From NCBI GenBank assembly GCA_029339505.1, contig JAQISU010000248.1, forward strand, positions 1,357,945 to 1,421,944: a DNA stretch of 64,000 nucleotides. Reading direction: 5' to 3'. The notes under the pieces were generated by a model that worked only from the letters and a program-made list of their open reading frames with translations, was not told the DNA's origin and ran no database searches. A program made the translations under genes and the position numbers. Source of the DNA: Unio delphinus. Lineage: Eukaryota > Mollusca > Bivalvia > Unionida > Unionidae. Shown here piece by piece: positions 35,172 through 47,485 of the stretch. Positions within the stretch are counted from its first letter, which is position 1; every line of letters starts with the position of its first letter.

Positions 35172-36777
35172 GTGAGGATGTCTTTCTGTAGCAAATACCC
35201 ACAATGCATTATCATATGGGCACTCTAAACATCAATGGAATAAATTGGGTTCTGAATTAATTAAGCTCAGACTGAGATGGGTAAGTCACATGACAAGGTA
35301 CAACAAATATGTTCTATTCCAGTGTTCAAGTTAACTTTTTTGATTTGGTGCTCTCTATATACATTGTACTGAAATGAGTACTTAGTAGATTGGCATTACA
35401 GGCAAAGTATGCAAATGTTTTGTCTATCTGAATAAGAGTTGATCAGACGATATGAATCTGCTGACCATGGTGTTTCCTTGGGCCAAACACTTTACTTCAC
35501 TTTCCTTGTCACTATTACAGATACTTTTCTTACTTTGTCGTGAAACATTAAGTCAAACATTTATTATAGAGAAATATAAACTTTATGGACATAATTGACT
35601 CGAATATGTTTTATCAAAACAGCTTACTGTTCTTCCCTGGCAATAAAGCCAACCAACCTCACCAAGCAAACAGGCCAAGTGACCTTCCCTGACAATACAA
35701 CCAAGTTACCTTCCCTGACAATAAGGCCATGTGATCTCCCTTGACTGTTATGTCAATTTTCCTTCCATTGATTACACATTGATATATATTCAATTCTCAG
35801 AAACTGATAAACTGTTTTCAGACCAAACAAGGAAGAAAGCATCGTGGCATTAAAGTCTTTCACATCTTTACAAATGATGCCAATCCACTTTTGGATTTGG
35901 GTCAGATTAATAAACATAGATACACCTTAAAATCGTTCCTTATCCAAATCTTGTCAAAAGAATTTAAACAAATTTTAAAAGAAAGTATATCTCCATAAAG
36001 TTGGTCATATGATTCTAATTTTCAACTGTATATTGTTATCAATATTAAAACCAAGAAAAAACGACTTATTTTAACGACTTATCACAAGTGACTAGAAATA
36101 ATTTGACAAATTTTGTCTGAAATCATCATATAAACATGATTCAAATTTACAACTGTTGAAAGATGAAATAACAAATTTAAACAGCATGGTGCTAAAAATA
36201 TAATATGATGAAGGTTATCGGGCAGCTCTATTGACCACACTCAAACTTTGTTAATGGCTTGGCTATTTGAGGAGATTCTCATATAGCTGTCCTTTTCCAA
36301 TAACTTGAGCTGCAAAGATCTGTATCTCACTTGCCAGTCAGTGTATGGCTGTAATCTCCTGTGTCTTGTGGTCTCTAACTAACTTCCCCAATTAACCTCT
36401 GAGTGAAGGTTATTTTATTATATTGATCTGCATGACATGGGTATTCCTTTATTGAATCTAAATAGGCTTTTTATGACATCTCACCGATTTTCCCAATTTC
36501 GTCATGTCAGGCTTTATATATTTGCAGAATATAGGAATTATAATAAAATAGCTAATCTGCTTATATAAGTATTTAAAGAAGCTCGGCACTCTGAATGTAA
36601 TATACTTTATAGGTAGATAATTTTAAGTACAGTATTTAACTCAGGGGAAAAACAAGTTATCATTTAGATACCAGCATCTTGTAGACATGTTTTTGCTGTG
36701 AATTATCTCTTTTAATTGCTACTGTTGTTTAGATTAATTTCCAGTCCATTATTTTAAAGTCTGTCCTTTTCCTACAG

Positions 36778-36970
36778 GTCAAGAGCATAGATGATCACGA
36801 TAAAGATGATGTTGATGCACCTGTTACCCAGGAACACATCAACCATGCCCGTTTGTGTAATGCATTGACAACTGTTTGTTCCAATGTTCTGAGAGAAATC
36901 CTCCTCACCAATGTCCCTATGCCCCACACAAATACCTACAAGGCTATCCTGGCCAACAAAGCCAAGCCAA
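36778..36970 (+). CDS. exon 6 of the COR-OTU gene: HEPN-like (DZIP3-type) segment
   Basis: Preceded by TTTTCCTACAG, followed by GTATAATT. 64 codons plus one base, so it leaves in phase 1. An acidic linker (DDHDKDDVDAPV) is followed by QEHINHARLCNALTTVCSNV, LREILLTNVPMPHTNTYKAI and LANKAKP. This resembles the first helices of the DZIP3/hRUL138-type HEPN domain; the rest of that domain is not in the next exon. Its donor phase is compatible both with exon 7 and with the acceptor at 44644. No lesion. Confidence 0.75.
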
Positions 36971-37263
36971 GTATAATTACTATTGAATTTTCGTTTAATA
37001 GAAAATTAAGATCTCTCCACCTAATATCATCTACCCTCATTTGTGTCTTTCATTTGTCATTGGCAATGACCATATTATTAGGCTTCAGTGACCTATAATT
37101 TGTAATGGCAACTAAATTTTCAGGTAGATTTTCCTATGGATACATTATTATGATAGGTGTTTTGAGTAATGTTGCAGTAAAGTGCAATTCTGAATTTCAA
37201 CTATAGAACCTCATGGTTCTGTGTAATCAAGATTAAATGAATAAGTACATGTACAATTATCTT

Positions 37264-37450
37264 TGCAGAAGTGCCTTGTTCAGACACTAATTTTGTTGTA
37301 TCATATTCTAATGTGGAAGAATATATACAGTTGTGTGTGCACTAGTCCCTTGTACAGACCCAAAGTTATTGTGCCAGATTCTAATATGCACAATTTTATA
37401 TACTTCTGTTGGCAGGAGTGCCTTGTTCAGACCCGAAATTGTTGTGCCAG
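37264..37450. repeat. triplicated unit spanning the exon 7 acceptor
   Basis: Segments at about 37264, 37341 and 37411 share AGTGCCTTGTTCAGACCC, TTGTTGTGCCAG and, in the first two, ATTCTAATATGCA. The third is the real exon start; the first also carries a TTTGCAG acceptor-like site. Spacing is about 75 bp. Confidence 0.75.
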
Positions 37451-37675
37451 CTTTTACAGAAATCACAGCAATCTGCGTTTTCCAGCCAGTCTACACTGGA
37501 AGCAAACTGTCTGTCAGTGGGACTGGTACTTCATGGTGAAACTCCTGTCAATGGGAACTGCTTTTTTGAGGCTGTCTCCAGTCAGCTTTGGCGACTAAAT
37601 TGTGTTGTACAAAAATCCCCTGTACAGCCATGCCAGGAAGTAGTTGCCTTCATGAAGACTAGTAGAGTGATACAG
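37416..37675 (+). CDS. exon 7 of the COR-OTU gene: N-terminal half of an OTU protease domain
   Basis: Preceded by GTTGGCAG, followed by GTAAGTAA. Enters in phase 1 (a split Arg), leaves in phase 0. After a short helix (DPKLLCQLLQKSQQ) it encodes LVLHGETPVNGNCFFEAVSS, QLWRLN and PCQEVVAFMKTSRVIQ. The N-G-N-C-F-F motif is the OTU nucleophile site, with Cys present. The Asp normally two residues before that Asn-Cys pair (DGNC) is Asn here, and the preceding Gly is Val. OTU enzymes cut ubiquitin chains; the Asp change could weaken activity. No stop or frameshift. Confidence 0.85.
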
Positions 37676-37901
37676 GTAAGTAAAATTGTATGCCACCTAA
37701 ACCAAGAAGGGGAATATAAAGGGCATTTTGATCTTTTCCTGGATGAACCATGAAGGGGAAGCTGAAAGGACATTTTTTATATACCTTTTCCCAGATGTAT
37801 GTTAATGGCTTGAATAACATAAAATGTAAGCATTATAGGCAACCCTAAGCAAGTCGCTTCTTTTGTGACTGTACTCATACATGCCAACCATTACCTTTTG
37901 G

Positions 37902-38159
37902 TGGGGGGCCCTGAGTAGCCGAGTGGTCTAAAGCGCTTGCAGTTACGGATCACTGCTATCTCACCTGTCTGCATGGGTTCGAGTCTTGGAGTCGGCCAAT
38001 GTTGGTATGTGCGAAAGTTTGCCAGTAGCTTCCTGTGTGTCAGTGGTTCTTTCCAGGGTTATAACAGGTTCTTCCTCCACCATTAATACTGGCCACCATA
38101 TATAGCCTATCTTGTGCTGAAAAATGGCATTAAACCCTGCAACAACAAGTAAAACAATA
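37902..38159 (+). mobile_element. tRNA-derived SINE, copy 3, best preserved
   Basis: The A box TAGCCGAGTGG (37916-37926) and B box GGTTCGAGTC (37976-37985) are intact and spaced as in a tRNA, with a tRNA-Leu-like head. The body has GTTTGCCAGTAGCTTCC and GTGGTTCTTTCC; the tail is ATGGCATTAAACCCTGC followed by AACAACAA. ACCTTTTGG flanks both ends (37893-37901 and 38160-38168) as a target duplication. It lies in intron 7, sense orientation. It may still have a working Pol III promoter. Confidence 0.92.
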
Positions 38160-38884
38160 ACCTTTTGGCATAATATTATACTTGTTTTGCACTGAATTAT
38201 GCCTTACACATAAACGTATATGGATTACACTTTATGGTATATCCATGTTAAAAAATTCAATTATTTATTTTCTCATTTTTATTAACATTCCATTAATCTC
38301 ACATACCACATTTTAGAGAAGACGGCTTCTACGTAACTACGATATAAAAGTACACTTGACCGTGGACTTGCGTTCACTTCCCTAACAGTATCATAGACAG
38401 CTGATATCAAGTTTAATCAATCCAGAATGGTTAGCACTTTAGATCATAAAGCCAATCATGGTAGAGAGAGATGTATACAATCTGAAAATATGTTTGCATT
38501 TCTGCTCTATCTATGAAGTACTGGACTTAAAAAGAAAAGTATATGCAATACAAATATTAAAGAAAATATGATTCTGTTAGACACCTGGGCTGATCTCAGT
38601 GAATTTAATTACTCTGTATTATTCTATACCAGATTTGTATGTGAGTCGCTGGACTGTACTGTGTTAGTTTGAAACTTATATAGCAATGCACTTTCTGTAT
38701 CATCAGGCAACATACCATGCAGTCAGTTACCATATCAGTCGTTCCATTTTGTTTTATTTAAGTAGATGTTATAGCAAATATGAAAAATATTTAATAACTT
38801 TATGATAAAATGATGCTTTCAACTGACCCACATTGACTACTCAGAGGTTGGGTAATTAACGATCAGCATCCTTGTCTTATGATG

Positions 38885-39405
38885 ATGAATTTAATATGGA
38901 ATTTATTAACGAACCTATTACTTCACTGATTTAATATGGACTGTTTTAATTACCTATTACTTTACTGATTTAATATGGAATTTATTAACTAACTTATTTA
39001 CTGATTTAATGTGGAATCTATTAACTAACTTATTACTTTACTGATTTAATATGGAATTTATTAACCTATTACTTTACTGATTTAGTATTTAATTTATAAA
39101 CTAACCTATTACTTTACTGATTTAATATTGAATGTATTAACTAACAAATTACTTCCCTGATTTAATATGGAATTTATTAACTAACCTATTACTTTTCTGA
39201 TTAATATCAGATTTATTAACTAATCTATCACTTTACCGATTTAATATCGAATTTATTAACTAACCTATTACTTTACTGATTTAATATGGAATTTTTTAAT
39301 TAACCTATTCCTTTACTGATTTAATATCGAATTTGTTTACTAATCTATTAATTTACTGATTTAATATTGAATTTATTAACTAACCTATTACTTAACTGAA
39401 TGTGT
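38885..39405. repeat. about 43-bp minisatellite ending just before exon 8
   Basis: About 11 units share ACTGATTTAATATGGAATTT, ATTAACTAACC and TATTACTTT. The array stops about 15 bp before the exon 8 acceptor. Confidence 0.93.
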
Positions 39406-39418
39406 CTGATCAACTCAG

Positions 39419-39718
39419 GCATCTGAAGGCACCATACATTTGGATAGTTTCATCTACAACGAGTCGTTCGACGTCTACTGTTCACGTATGGCCAGGGATG
39501 GTGAATGGGCTGATCATGTGGTGGTGGTTACAATGGCTAGAATGCTAAAAATCGACATCATGATTGTAACTAGTTCACCGTTATCAGGTCCTGAACATAT
39601 TGTTTGGGTTGTTGGACAAACAGCATTTCAAGAGGATCCCATTCTTCTGGGACATGTCTGGGAATCCCATTACATGTCATTACAACCCATAGGAAAGTTT
39701 AGAAGAAAAACAACCTAG
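39419..39718 (+). CDS. exon 8 (terminal) of the COR-OTU gene: C-terminal half of the OTU domain
   Basis: Preceded by TGATCAACTCAG. Enters in phase 0 with ASEGTIHLDSFIYNESFDVY, then CSRMARDGEWADHVVVVTMA, RMLKIDIMIV, PILLGHVWESHYMSLQPIGK, a basic tail and a TAG stop at 39716. The DGEWADH strand and the ESHYMSL motif carrying the catalytic His are standard OTU features. Together with exon 7 the domain is complete apart from the DGNC aspartate. No lesion. Confidence 0.88.
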   Translation, partial: ASEGTIHLDSFIYNESFDVYCSRMARDGEWADHVVVVTMARMLKIDIMIVTSSPLSGPEHIVWVVGQTAFQEDPILLGHVWESHYMSLQPIGKFRRKTT

Positions 39719-39939
39719 AATGAATATTTAGTTCTGCTTAAGTCCAGAAATCAGCAGGAGAGTAGTTAAGTAATGTGAAAGTTTGGTAATTTTACATTTA
39801 ATCTTAATGATAATGGGGTACTGTTACACTCCTTTCAACTACAATTAGACTCATCTTGTTGGAAGACCACCTAAATCTGCTAGCAGAAAATGATCTCTCA
39901 AGACAAGCAGTCTGTCATAAACATCGTATCTCATACTGT

Positions 39940-40645
39940 ATTAAGACATGCAATCAATCATACAAATCATGTATCATATTGTATTCAAGACATGCAGTTC
40001 ATTATACAGATCATGTATCATACTGTATTTAAGACATGAAGTCCATCATACAGATCATGTATCATACTGTATTTGATACATGCAGTCAGTCATACAGATC
40101 ATGTATCATACTGTATTCGCGATGTGCAGTCAGTCATATAGATCATGTATTATATTTTATTCAAGACATGCAGTCAATCATACAGATCATGTATTATACT
40201 GTATTCAAGACATGCAGTCAGTCATACAATTCATGTATCATTCTGTATTAAGATATGAAGTCAATCATACATAACATGTATCATACTGTATTCAAGATGT
40301 GCAGTCAATTATTCAGATCATTAACCATACTGTATTCAAGACGTGTCATCAGTCATACTGATCATGTATCATTGTATATTCAAGATATGCAGTCAGTCAT
40401 ACAGATCATGTATCATTTTGCATTGAGACATGAAGCCAATCATACAGATCATGTATCATACTGTATTTAAGACGTGCAGTCTATCAGACAGATCATGTAT
40501 CCTACTGTATTTAAGATGTGCAGTCCATCATACAGATCATGTATCCTACTGTATGTAAGACATGCAGTCAATTATACAAATCATGTATCATACTATATTA
40601 AGACATGCAGTCAATTATACAGCTCATGTATAATACATACTACAG
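39940..40645. repeat. 44-bp minisatellite, about 15 units
   Basis: The landmark TACTGTATT recurs at exactly 44 bp (40021, 40065, 40109 and on). The unit contains CAGTCAGTCATACAGATCAT and ATTCAAGACATG. Confidence 0.95.
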
Positions 40646-41921
40646 TATCAATATGTGCTGCATTCAGTATATCATAGAGACATATATCATATGGTGTATA
40701 ACATAGTTGATTTGTCTATGTTAGGACAAAACTGAGTGACAGATTATTATTAAATGGAAAATGTATGGCAATAAATATTCTACTATTAGCTGCTACCTAC
40801 TATCTGTATATCAAAGTATGTAGCAGTAAACACGAGCATATGATCTGAATATGGTACAAGTTGGTCAGATATAAAAGTATTTGAAGAAAAAAATAGTTTA
40901 CTTCTCTTTGAAAATTAGAAAAGATTCAAGATATATTGAAACAGTTTTGGAATGTTTTGACAGGGTACATAGCCAACCGCAAAATCATAAAAAGCATGAA
41001 ATTTAGCCATTTGCCTCAAAATTTAACCTTGCTTGATATGAGCCTTAGTAAACCTTAATAATCAGCCATCAGTTGCTTTTTCAAGTACTTTTATGGTAGA
41101 TTTTTGTTATGCAAATATAAATATATAAACAGCATTTTCAAGCAAGAATCGGTATTTAGATTGATTAGGCTGGTATTGTTAAATGATAGCTTCTGGTATA
41201 GAGGATGCATACAGTTTTGCACTACTGCTGACAATGATGACGCAGACACATTTTTTCCATAGCTAGTATTTGCGCAATGGTAGTTTAATTTTGAGCTTTA
41301 TTATGTGTTTATCTTTCATGCAGTTTTACTTTTTACTGTTGTATTATTTGATAATTTTAGTAATTTGTGGGTAGATCGGATGACCTTAAAAATTCACAGT
41401 AACAAGCATCAAATTAGATTTAGACTGGAGTCCTTGGTGTTGATTGTAACCCTGGATTTAAACCAATGAATTTGAAATTACACCAATTTCCTGTATATAT
41501 TTTCTCTTACATGAATACTTGGTGTTATTTTAGAACCAGGCAATGTAATTCATTTTATCTATTTTATTTCATTCATATATCTAAAAGACACATTTATATT
41601 ATGCGCCATGAACCAAAACTGCAGTGTCTACCTTTTGTTTAAAAATTTCTTAAAACAATACCACATTTGTGAGTTGGAATAAGCCAAATGAAACAACAAA
41701 TTGGAACATTTTGAAACTAGGTGATATATCTAGGAAAATAATTTGATGCATACACAATTTTGAATCATCATTTGGTTATACTTTAAATTGGTACATTTGA
41801 TCTAAAACTAGTTTGATAAGATTTATAGCTCACAACATTCCTCTGTCTTATCTTTTCTGCTCTCTACTTGCTGACATTTTATAGAAAGTGGAATAAAAGT
41901 TTCTTAATAATGTTAGATGTG

Positions 41922-41975
<54 letters not shown>

Positions 41976-42163
41976 AATGCCTATTATGTGTTCTTCAGGC
42001 TGTCTTTTTTGTATTGTAACATTTGAGCTGCTTCAAACCTTTATATACATAGACAAACCGTATGTTGAGAAGAAAGGAATTATAAGGTTGTCCTTGGGAT
42101 GGATCCCTGACCCATCACTTCTTATGTGTGGGGAATATTAAAAAAGGAATGTTGTCTTGTATG

Positions 42164-42205
<42 letters not shown>

Positions 42206-42453
42206 AGTATTTTCTTTCTCCTGGCTATCATCTTTTCCAATTTTAAGCAAGCTTAGTGGATTCAAACCTTTATACAGAAGACAAGATATATATAGAAAAA
42301 GTAAGGTACTCTGTGGTACGACTTGGTACTGATATATATAAAATCAAGTTAGAGATATATCTAGTGGTCAGTCAGAAAGTAGAAAATCACATTGGATATA
42401 TATATATATATAGTAAGTGGACCATGGTAAATATGTATGTATAAAATCATAGT

Positions 42454-42517
<64 letters not shown>

Positions 42518-43790
42518 TAAGTGGACCATGATAATTATGTGTGTAAATAATCATGATAGAGATTTATGTAGTATGTTAACAACCAAGGTTTATCTATAGA
42601 TGACAATTTTGTTTGGCAAATTCTTGGATAAACTACAGTCTGATAAAAGTGATGAATGTTAGAAAGTATATCAGGTTATTGGAGCTGGGGAAAGTAGTGA
42701 TGTATATACAAGTTATTTGTAATTTGAAAATGGTGTTAAGAGTGATTCCTCTCACTGTCCATGCTGGATAGACACAACTATATACCATGCCATTCACCCA
42801 CTGTTTAGTAGTATTTAAACATTAAATATAGGAATGGAATAATAACAAGCCCAATCAAAAGACAATGTTATGGTAGAGTACAATTTTCATTTCTTTCCTT
42901 AAGCAATTTAGCCCTGCAGCATCTTGTGCTACAAAACCATATAGTCTTTGAATAATGGTTACTATAAACGTAATAAACAGGTCTTTAAAAATTACATTAA
43001 GAAATAAATATATTTATTTGATAAAGATCTCCAAAAAAGAAACAAAACTATGGTGTTATTGTACATAAACTCCTAACACATTTAATAATAAATCTGATAA
43101 TAATAAATCTGACATAGTGATCAGTAAACCACCGATTCAACAAAGTGAAAATTATATTGGAGCTGATTTAAATAATAAATTCTTATTTTGGAGTGGAAGA
43201 ACCCAAAATAAATATGTGAGATGTGCAAACTTGTACATAACAACCATAAAGAACATTTTCCAAGCTTTTTCCAGCTGTCTAAGATTGCTTGGTGTATGTC
43301 CCTTCAGACATCAAGTTATGACAGGGGTTCTCAGTATTTCATATACTGGTAAGGAACATAATAAGCTAAAAAACAACAGATAAACACTTACACAGCTAAA
43401 TGTTTTAAAGAGTTTTGATTTTAGTAGGACTAAAATGTTATAGCATGAATACAGACAGATGAGCATTGAAGTGTTGGATAAATTTTGAACTATAGCCATT
43501 TCCTGTCCCCCTTTATATTGTTCTTTTTTACCACCCCATACTTTAATCCTTGTAGCATCTCTGCATCAGTCATGTAGTTTTGGTAAATAGGCCTATGTCA
43601 CAAAGATGAATATCAACAATGTTTGACTCATCAGATTTGACAAAGTGGCTTATATCATTAAATGGCCACACCCAATATAATCAAAATTTGTAAATAGGCT
43701 TATATTATGAAGATATATATCACCAATGTAATTAAATTTGGTAAATAAGTCTATGAAGGTGTTAGATCATTTTTATGAGCAAATCTGTGC
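40646..43790. other. unassigned interval with microsatellites
   Basis: Contains (GT)n at about 41933-41970 and 42168-42202, and (TA)n at 42402-42413 and 42455-42514. Two diverged copies of a segment with GTAAGTGGACCATG lie near 42413 and 42516. No exon or transposon domain recognised. Confidence 0.5.
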
Positions 43791-43794
43791 ATAT

Positions 43795-44160
43795 TTATCA
43801 TAATCCTACATCTAAATGGGTGATCACAATATGTGTTTATTTATATTATAATCCTGCATCAACATAGGTGATCAACCCCTGTGCATATTTATATTATTAT
43901 CCAGTATCTAAAAGGATGATCAAACCCTGTGCTTATTTGTATTATTATCCGGCATCAAAATGGTTGATCAAACGCTGTGCATACTTATATCATAATCCAG
44001 CATCTAAATGGGTGATCATACTCTGTGTAAATTTATATTATAATCCGGCATCTAAATGGATGATCAAACCGTGTGTATATTTATATGATAATCCTGCATC
44101 TAAATGGGTGATCAAACCCTGCATATACTTTTATGATAATCCAGCATCTAATTTATTGAG
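43795..44160. repeat. 48-bp minisatellite, about 7 units
   Basis: Units share ATAATCCTGCATCTAAATGG and GTGATCAAACCCTGTG. The period is a multiple of 3, which gives an open frame with a 16-residue period (for example MIKPCAYLYYYPASKW). No sign that it is translated. Confidence 0.9.
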
Positions 44161-44441
44161 CTTCAACCACTGATAATATGTTTCTGCAGCTGAGTGACTG
44201 AAAATATTAGTTTTCATTAGAAATTCTTTTTTTCATCCATTTATAGCATCAAAGTCATGGAGGAGAATGTTTATGAGCTTTAATGATTTTATTAGGATGA
44301 AATTTGTCAATTGGTAGTTTTTTAACCTATTTGCACCAGTATTATATTTAGATATTATAATACTAAATAGTCTAGATAAGTGATACATGTTATACTTGGA
44401 CCTCTTGTCTGCATAAAATGACGTAATTTTAAGCCCATCAC

Positions 44442-44445
<4 letters not shown>

Positions 44446-44479
<34 letters not shown>

Positions 44480-44480
44480 G
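44446..44480. repeat. (CA)n microsatellite
   Basis: About 35 bases of CA with two CG substitutions at the 3' end. Confidence 0.95.
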
Positions 44481-44643
44481 CACAGATACATAGAGATAGA
44501 TATTTCATAGATATTTCTTTTATAATGTGATAAATTGGAAATTGGATTTCGTATTTACACCTCTATTCTGGTACTAAAATGTTTTCATACATGAAGAACA
44601 ATTTCAATATAGTTATAAGAATCATTGTTTGTTTCTATTTCAG

Positions 44644-45913
44644 CACCTGTAGTTCTTGATCAAGACCTAGCAGGACATTTTACACAAGCCCAAACAGATG
44701 TTCCAACTCCATCCCCAACAGCTGAAATAATGCAAATCTCAGCATATGGGTCCACATCATCCACAACTTTTGGTCTCATTCAAGCCCCATCAACCAATGC
44801 CACACCCTCCCTAACATCTATAACAACTGGGGTGATGCAAACAGCAACATCCAGTTTCATAAGTTCTACAACAGCTGCCATGCAAGCACCAACATCTATT
44901 CATACAAAAACTAATGTTTTGTTAGCCACAACATCTGCTTTCACACGAGCCTTAGCTTTTGGTTCTACAGCAGCTAATGTCATACAGACCCCAACATCAG
45001 GACCCACAGCAGCTAATGTCATACAGACCCCAACATCAGGATCCACATCAGCTAATGTCATACAGACCCCAACATCAGGATCCACAGCTGCATCTAATGC
45101 CATACAGACTCAAACATCAGGATCCACAACAGCTTATATCTTGCAATCAACAGCATCTGCTTCAAAACCATCCACAACTGCTGGTCTCACACCAGTCATG
45201 TCGTCCTGTTACACTGCAGGTGGCCTTTTGCAATGACAAGCATCCAGTTCCATATAATCCACAACAGCTGATGTCATAAAAGCCCCATCAGTTGATGATA
45301 CTGACAGGTTTATGTACATTGCATGTCTATTGGTAAATGTTGGATCCAGAGTCCTTCGACGTCTCCTGTGTTATCATACGGCCACACTAACCTGTAGTCT
45401 GTACCAGTACCTTGCCAAGGAAAGAATAGCTATTGACAGTCTAAGAAAGAGGAAAATACTAAATAAATCTCAAATGGACATCTTGTTCCCACCAGCTGGA
45501 AGTACCAAGCTTGATGATTACGATATTACACTTTTATCTGCCTTATTTACTAACATTGTAAGTACTATAAGTCAGCAGCAACTGAACATGATACATTTTT
45601 GAGAGACAAGCGAAATGAAATATTTGCTCATGCAATGTTAGTCACAGTCAATTTAAATGATTATGAGACATTTTGGAATGATATATGCAGAGTACTTGAG
45701 GCTCTAAGTAAGCAGTGTGGTGACCCAGACTTTGAGAATGAAATATCAAGATTGATTCAAAGTATTCAGGTGTCAACAGTGCAAAGCACATCTTTACTTG
45801 ATACACTACAAACATACCCCAGAAGGATGGAAACTCTTGAAAGGCTTTTACAGCATTTGATGTCAAGTCATACCCAAGAATTAAATAAAGAATCTGATGA
45901 CAGTGACTCATAA
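44644..45913 (+). pseudogene. Thr/Ser-rich repeat exon followed by a DZIP3-type HEPN domain, with lesions
   Basis: An acceptor (TTTCTATTTCAG) precedes 44644. Reading in phase 1, the first 200 codons are Thr/Ser/Ala/Gln rich, with about 15-residue repeats built on ANVIQTPTSGST. The frame meets TGA at 45234 and TAA at 45255. It then continues in the same frame as a HEPN-like domain: VNVGSRVLRRLLCYH, YLAKERIAIDSLRKRK, QMDILFPPAGST and LDDYDITLLSALFTNI. In a T run at 45594-45598 one base appears lost. The next frame carries LRDKRNEIFAHAM (HEPN R-x4-6-H-like motif), LNDYETFWNDICRVLEAL and an acidic tail to a TAA at 45911. HEPN domains are helical and often act in RNA or nucleotide recognition. It may be a separate gene or an alternative 3' end of the COR-OTU gene. 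Confidence 0.7.
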
Positions 45914-46149
45914 ACATCTTCATTCAGTATCAAGGCAATATCAAAAAGCATGGAAAAGCTATGGACATTTTTATGGAAACAAGAGATAGTGTACACATGT
46001 GATTGTACATCCATAAGCTGCATCTGTGTGACATTCTTATAGTAAACCTGTCCATCACATTCATATTTGAGGCTTATGTCAAATCTGATTGCTGACATTG
46101 TTACAAGTTGTGATAATGTTAACAACTTATCATATTGTGTTGCAATGCT

Positions 46150-46435
46150 GACTTTAGATTTAACTATGAGCCCAGGATTTTGAATCCAGATATGTCATGA
46201 ATGTGACTTGAGACTTAATTGTCAGCCTATGGATGTAAGTTCAATGGTATCATGATTATAGTATCAGGCCTAAGTGTCAACCCCATGGATCATGACCTGA
46301 GATATTATTATAACTTTGGACCTTATTGTCAGCCCTTGGATCATGCATTGAAAGATATGATGATTGCTTCACACTGGTCAAACCGATGGATCGTAAATTC
46401 ATACATGTCATGATTATTACTTTGGCCTTAATTTG
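46150..46435. repeat. about 55-bp repeat, first array
   Basis: Diverged units share TGTCAGCCYATGGAT, a CATGATTAT segment and TTATTGTCAG. Related to the array at 47120. Confidence 0.65.
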
Positions 46436-46544
46436 CCAGTTCATTTATCTTGAATAAGATTTGTCATGATTATGTAGTCTGTAAATGTAAAACGGGAAAA
46501 GAAATATCCAAAGTAATGGAACATGATCATTGTACCACAGATAT

Positions 46545-46860
46545 AGCAGTAGAATGTGATACAGTTTTTGAGAAATGAAAAGAATTACGTATTTGCTCAT
46601 GGGAGAGTAATCTTTGTGAATGCAAATGATTCCAACATATTTGGAATGACATCTGCATAACACTAATGGCTTTAATTCAATTTGAGTAGCATGATTTTGA
46701 GAAGGAAATAACAAAGAGATTCAAGGCCTCTAGGTGTCGACAATTCAAAATGAATCTTTCATTGATACCCTACAAACACATTCCAGAAGGATTGAAACAG
46801 ATAAAAAAACTTGTATATAATTTGTGTGACTCGTAAATATTTTGATAAAGTAACAAAGAT
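46545..46860 (+). pseudogene. decayed tandem copy of the HEPN 3' half
   Basis: This segment aligns with 45575-45890 at an offset of about 970 bp. Shared landmarks in order are GATACA...TTTTTGAGA, TATTTGCTCATG, TTTGGAATGA, GATTTTGAGAA, TAGGTGTC..CA and GATAC.CTACAAACA. It carries many stops and frameshifts and no longer encodes a domain. Confidence 0.8.
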
Positions 46861-47119
46861 GAATCAGTCAGTATTGAAGCACTGTTGATATTGACATTGA
46901 GATGGGATATGCTGTACATTCATCTAATTGTACACAAATCTTCATTAATATGATGTTATTATTGAAAATAAAGAGCCACCCACACTGTTTAGTTGGCTAA
47001 ATGTGCAAAACCTGATTACAGACCTTGTTATTAGTCGTAAATATTGTTTAAAATAAAAAACTTGTATAGTCAACATTTAATTTAGTACCTTTAATAGCAA
47101 CATTGTTACATACAATAAA

Positions 47120-47485
47120 TTGCCATAAAATTTCATAATTATGATTTTTAATGTAATGTTCAGTCCCAGGATCCAGAATTCATGCATATCATGATTTTGA
47201 CTTTAAATGTAATATTCAGCACAGAGATCCAGAACTCATACATGCAATGATTATGTCTTTAAACATAATATTCATCGCTGGGATCCAGATTTTAAACATG
47301 TCATGAGTTTGACTTTAGTATTCACCCCTAGGATCCAGAATTCATATATATCATGATTTTTATTTTAATATTCAGCCCCAGGATTCAGAATTCACACATG
47401 TCATGGGTTTGACTTTAATATTCACCCCTGGGATCCAGAATTCATACATGTCATGATTACGCCTTCAGGTTTTGTGATGATTATG
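47120..47485. repeat. about 55-bp repeat, second array
   Basis: Six units share GGATCCAGAATTCATACATG, TCATGATT and TTTAATATTCAGCCC. They lie about 970 bp after the related array at 46150, as expected if array and HEPN half were duplicated together. Confidence 0.85.

Noticed and set aside
37902..37990. tRNA-Leu gene
   Set aside because: Boxes A and B are present but the cloverleaf does not close, and the sequence continues as a SINE body shared by three loci.
43868..44173. Protein with a 16-residue repeat
   Set aside because: The frame exists only because the minisatellite period is 48 bp; it begins and ends with the array.
44959..45279. Gln/Pro/His-rich frame (106 codons)
   Set aside because: It is an alternate frame of the Thr/Ser-rich repeat, which continues in frame with the HEPN domain downstream.
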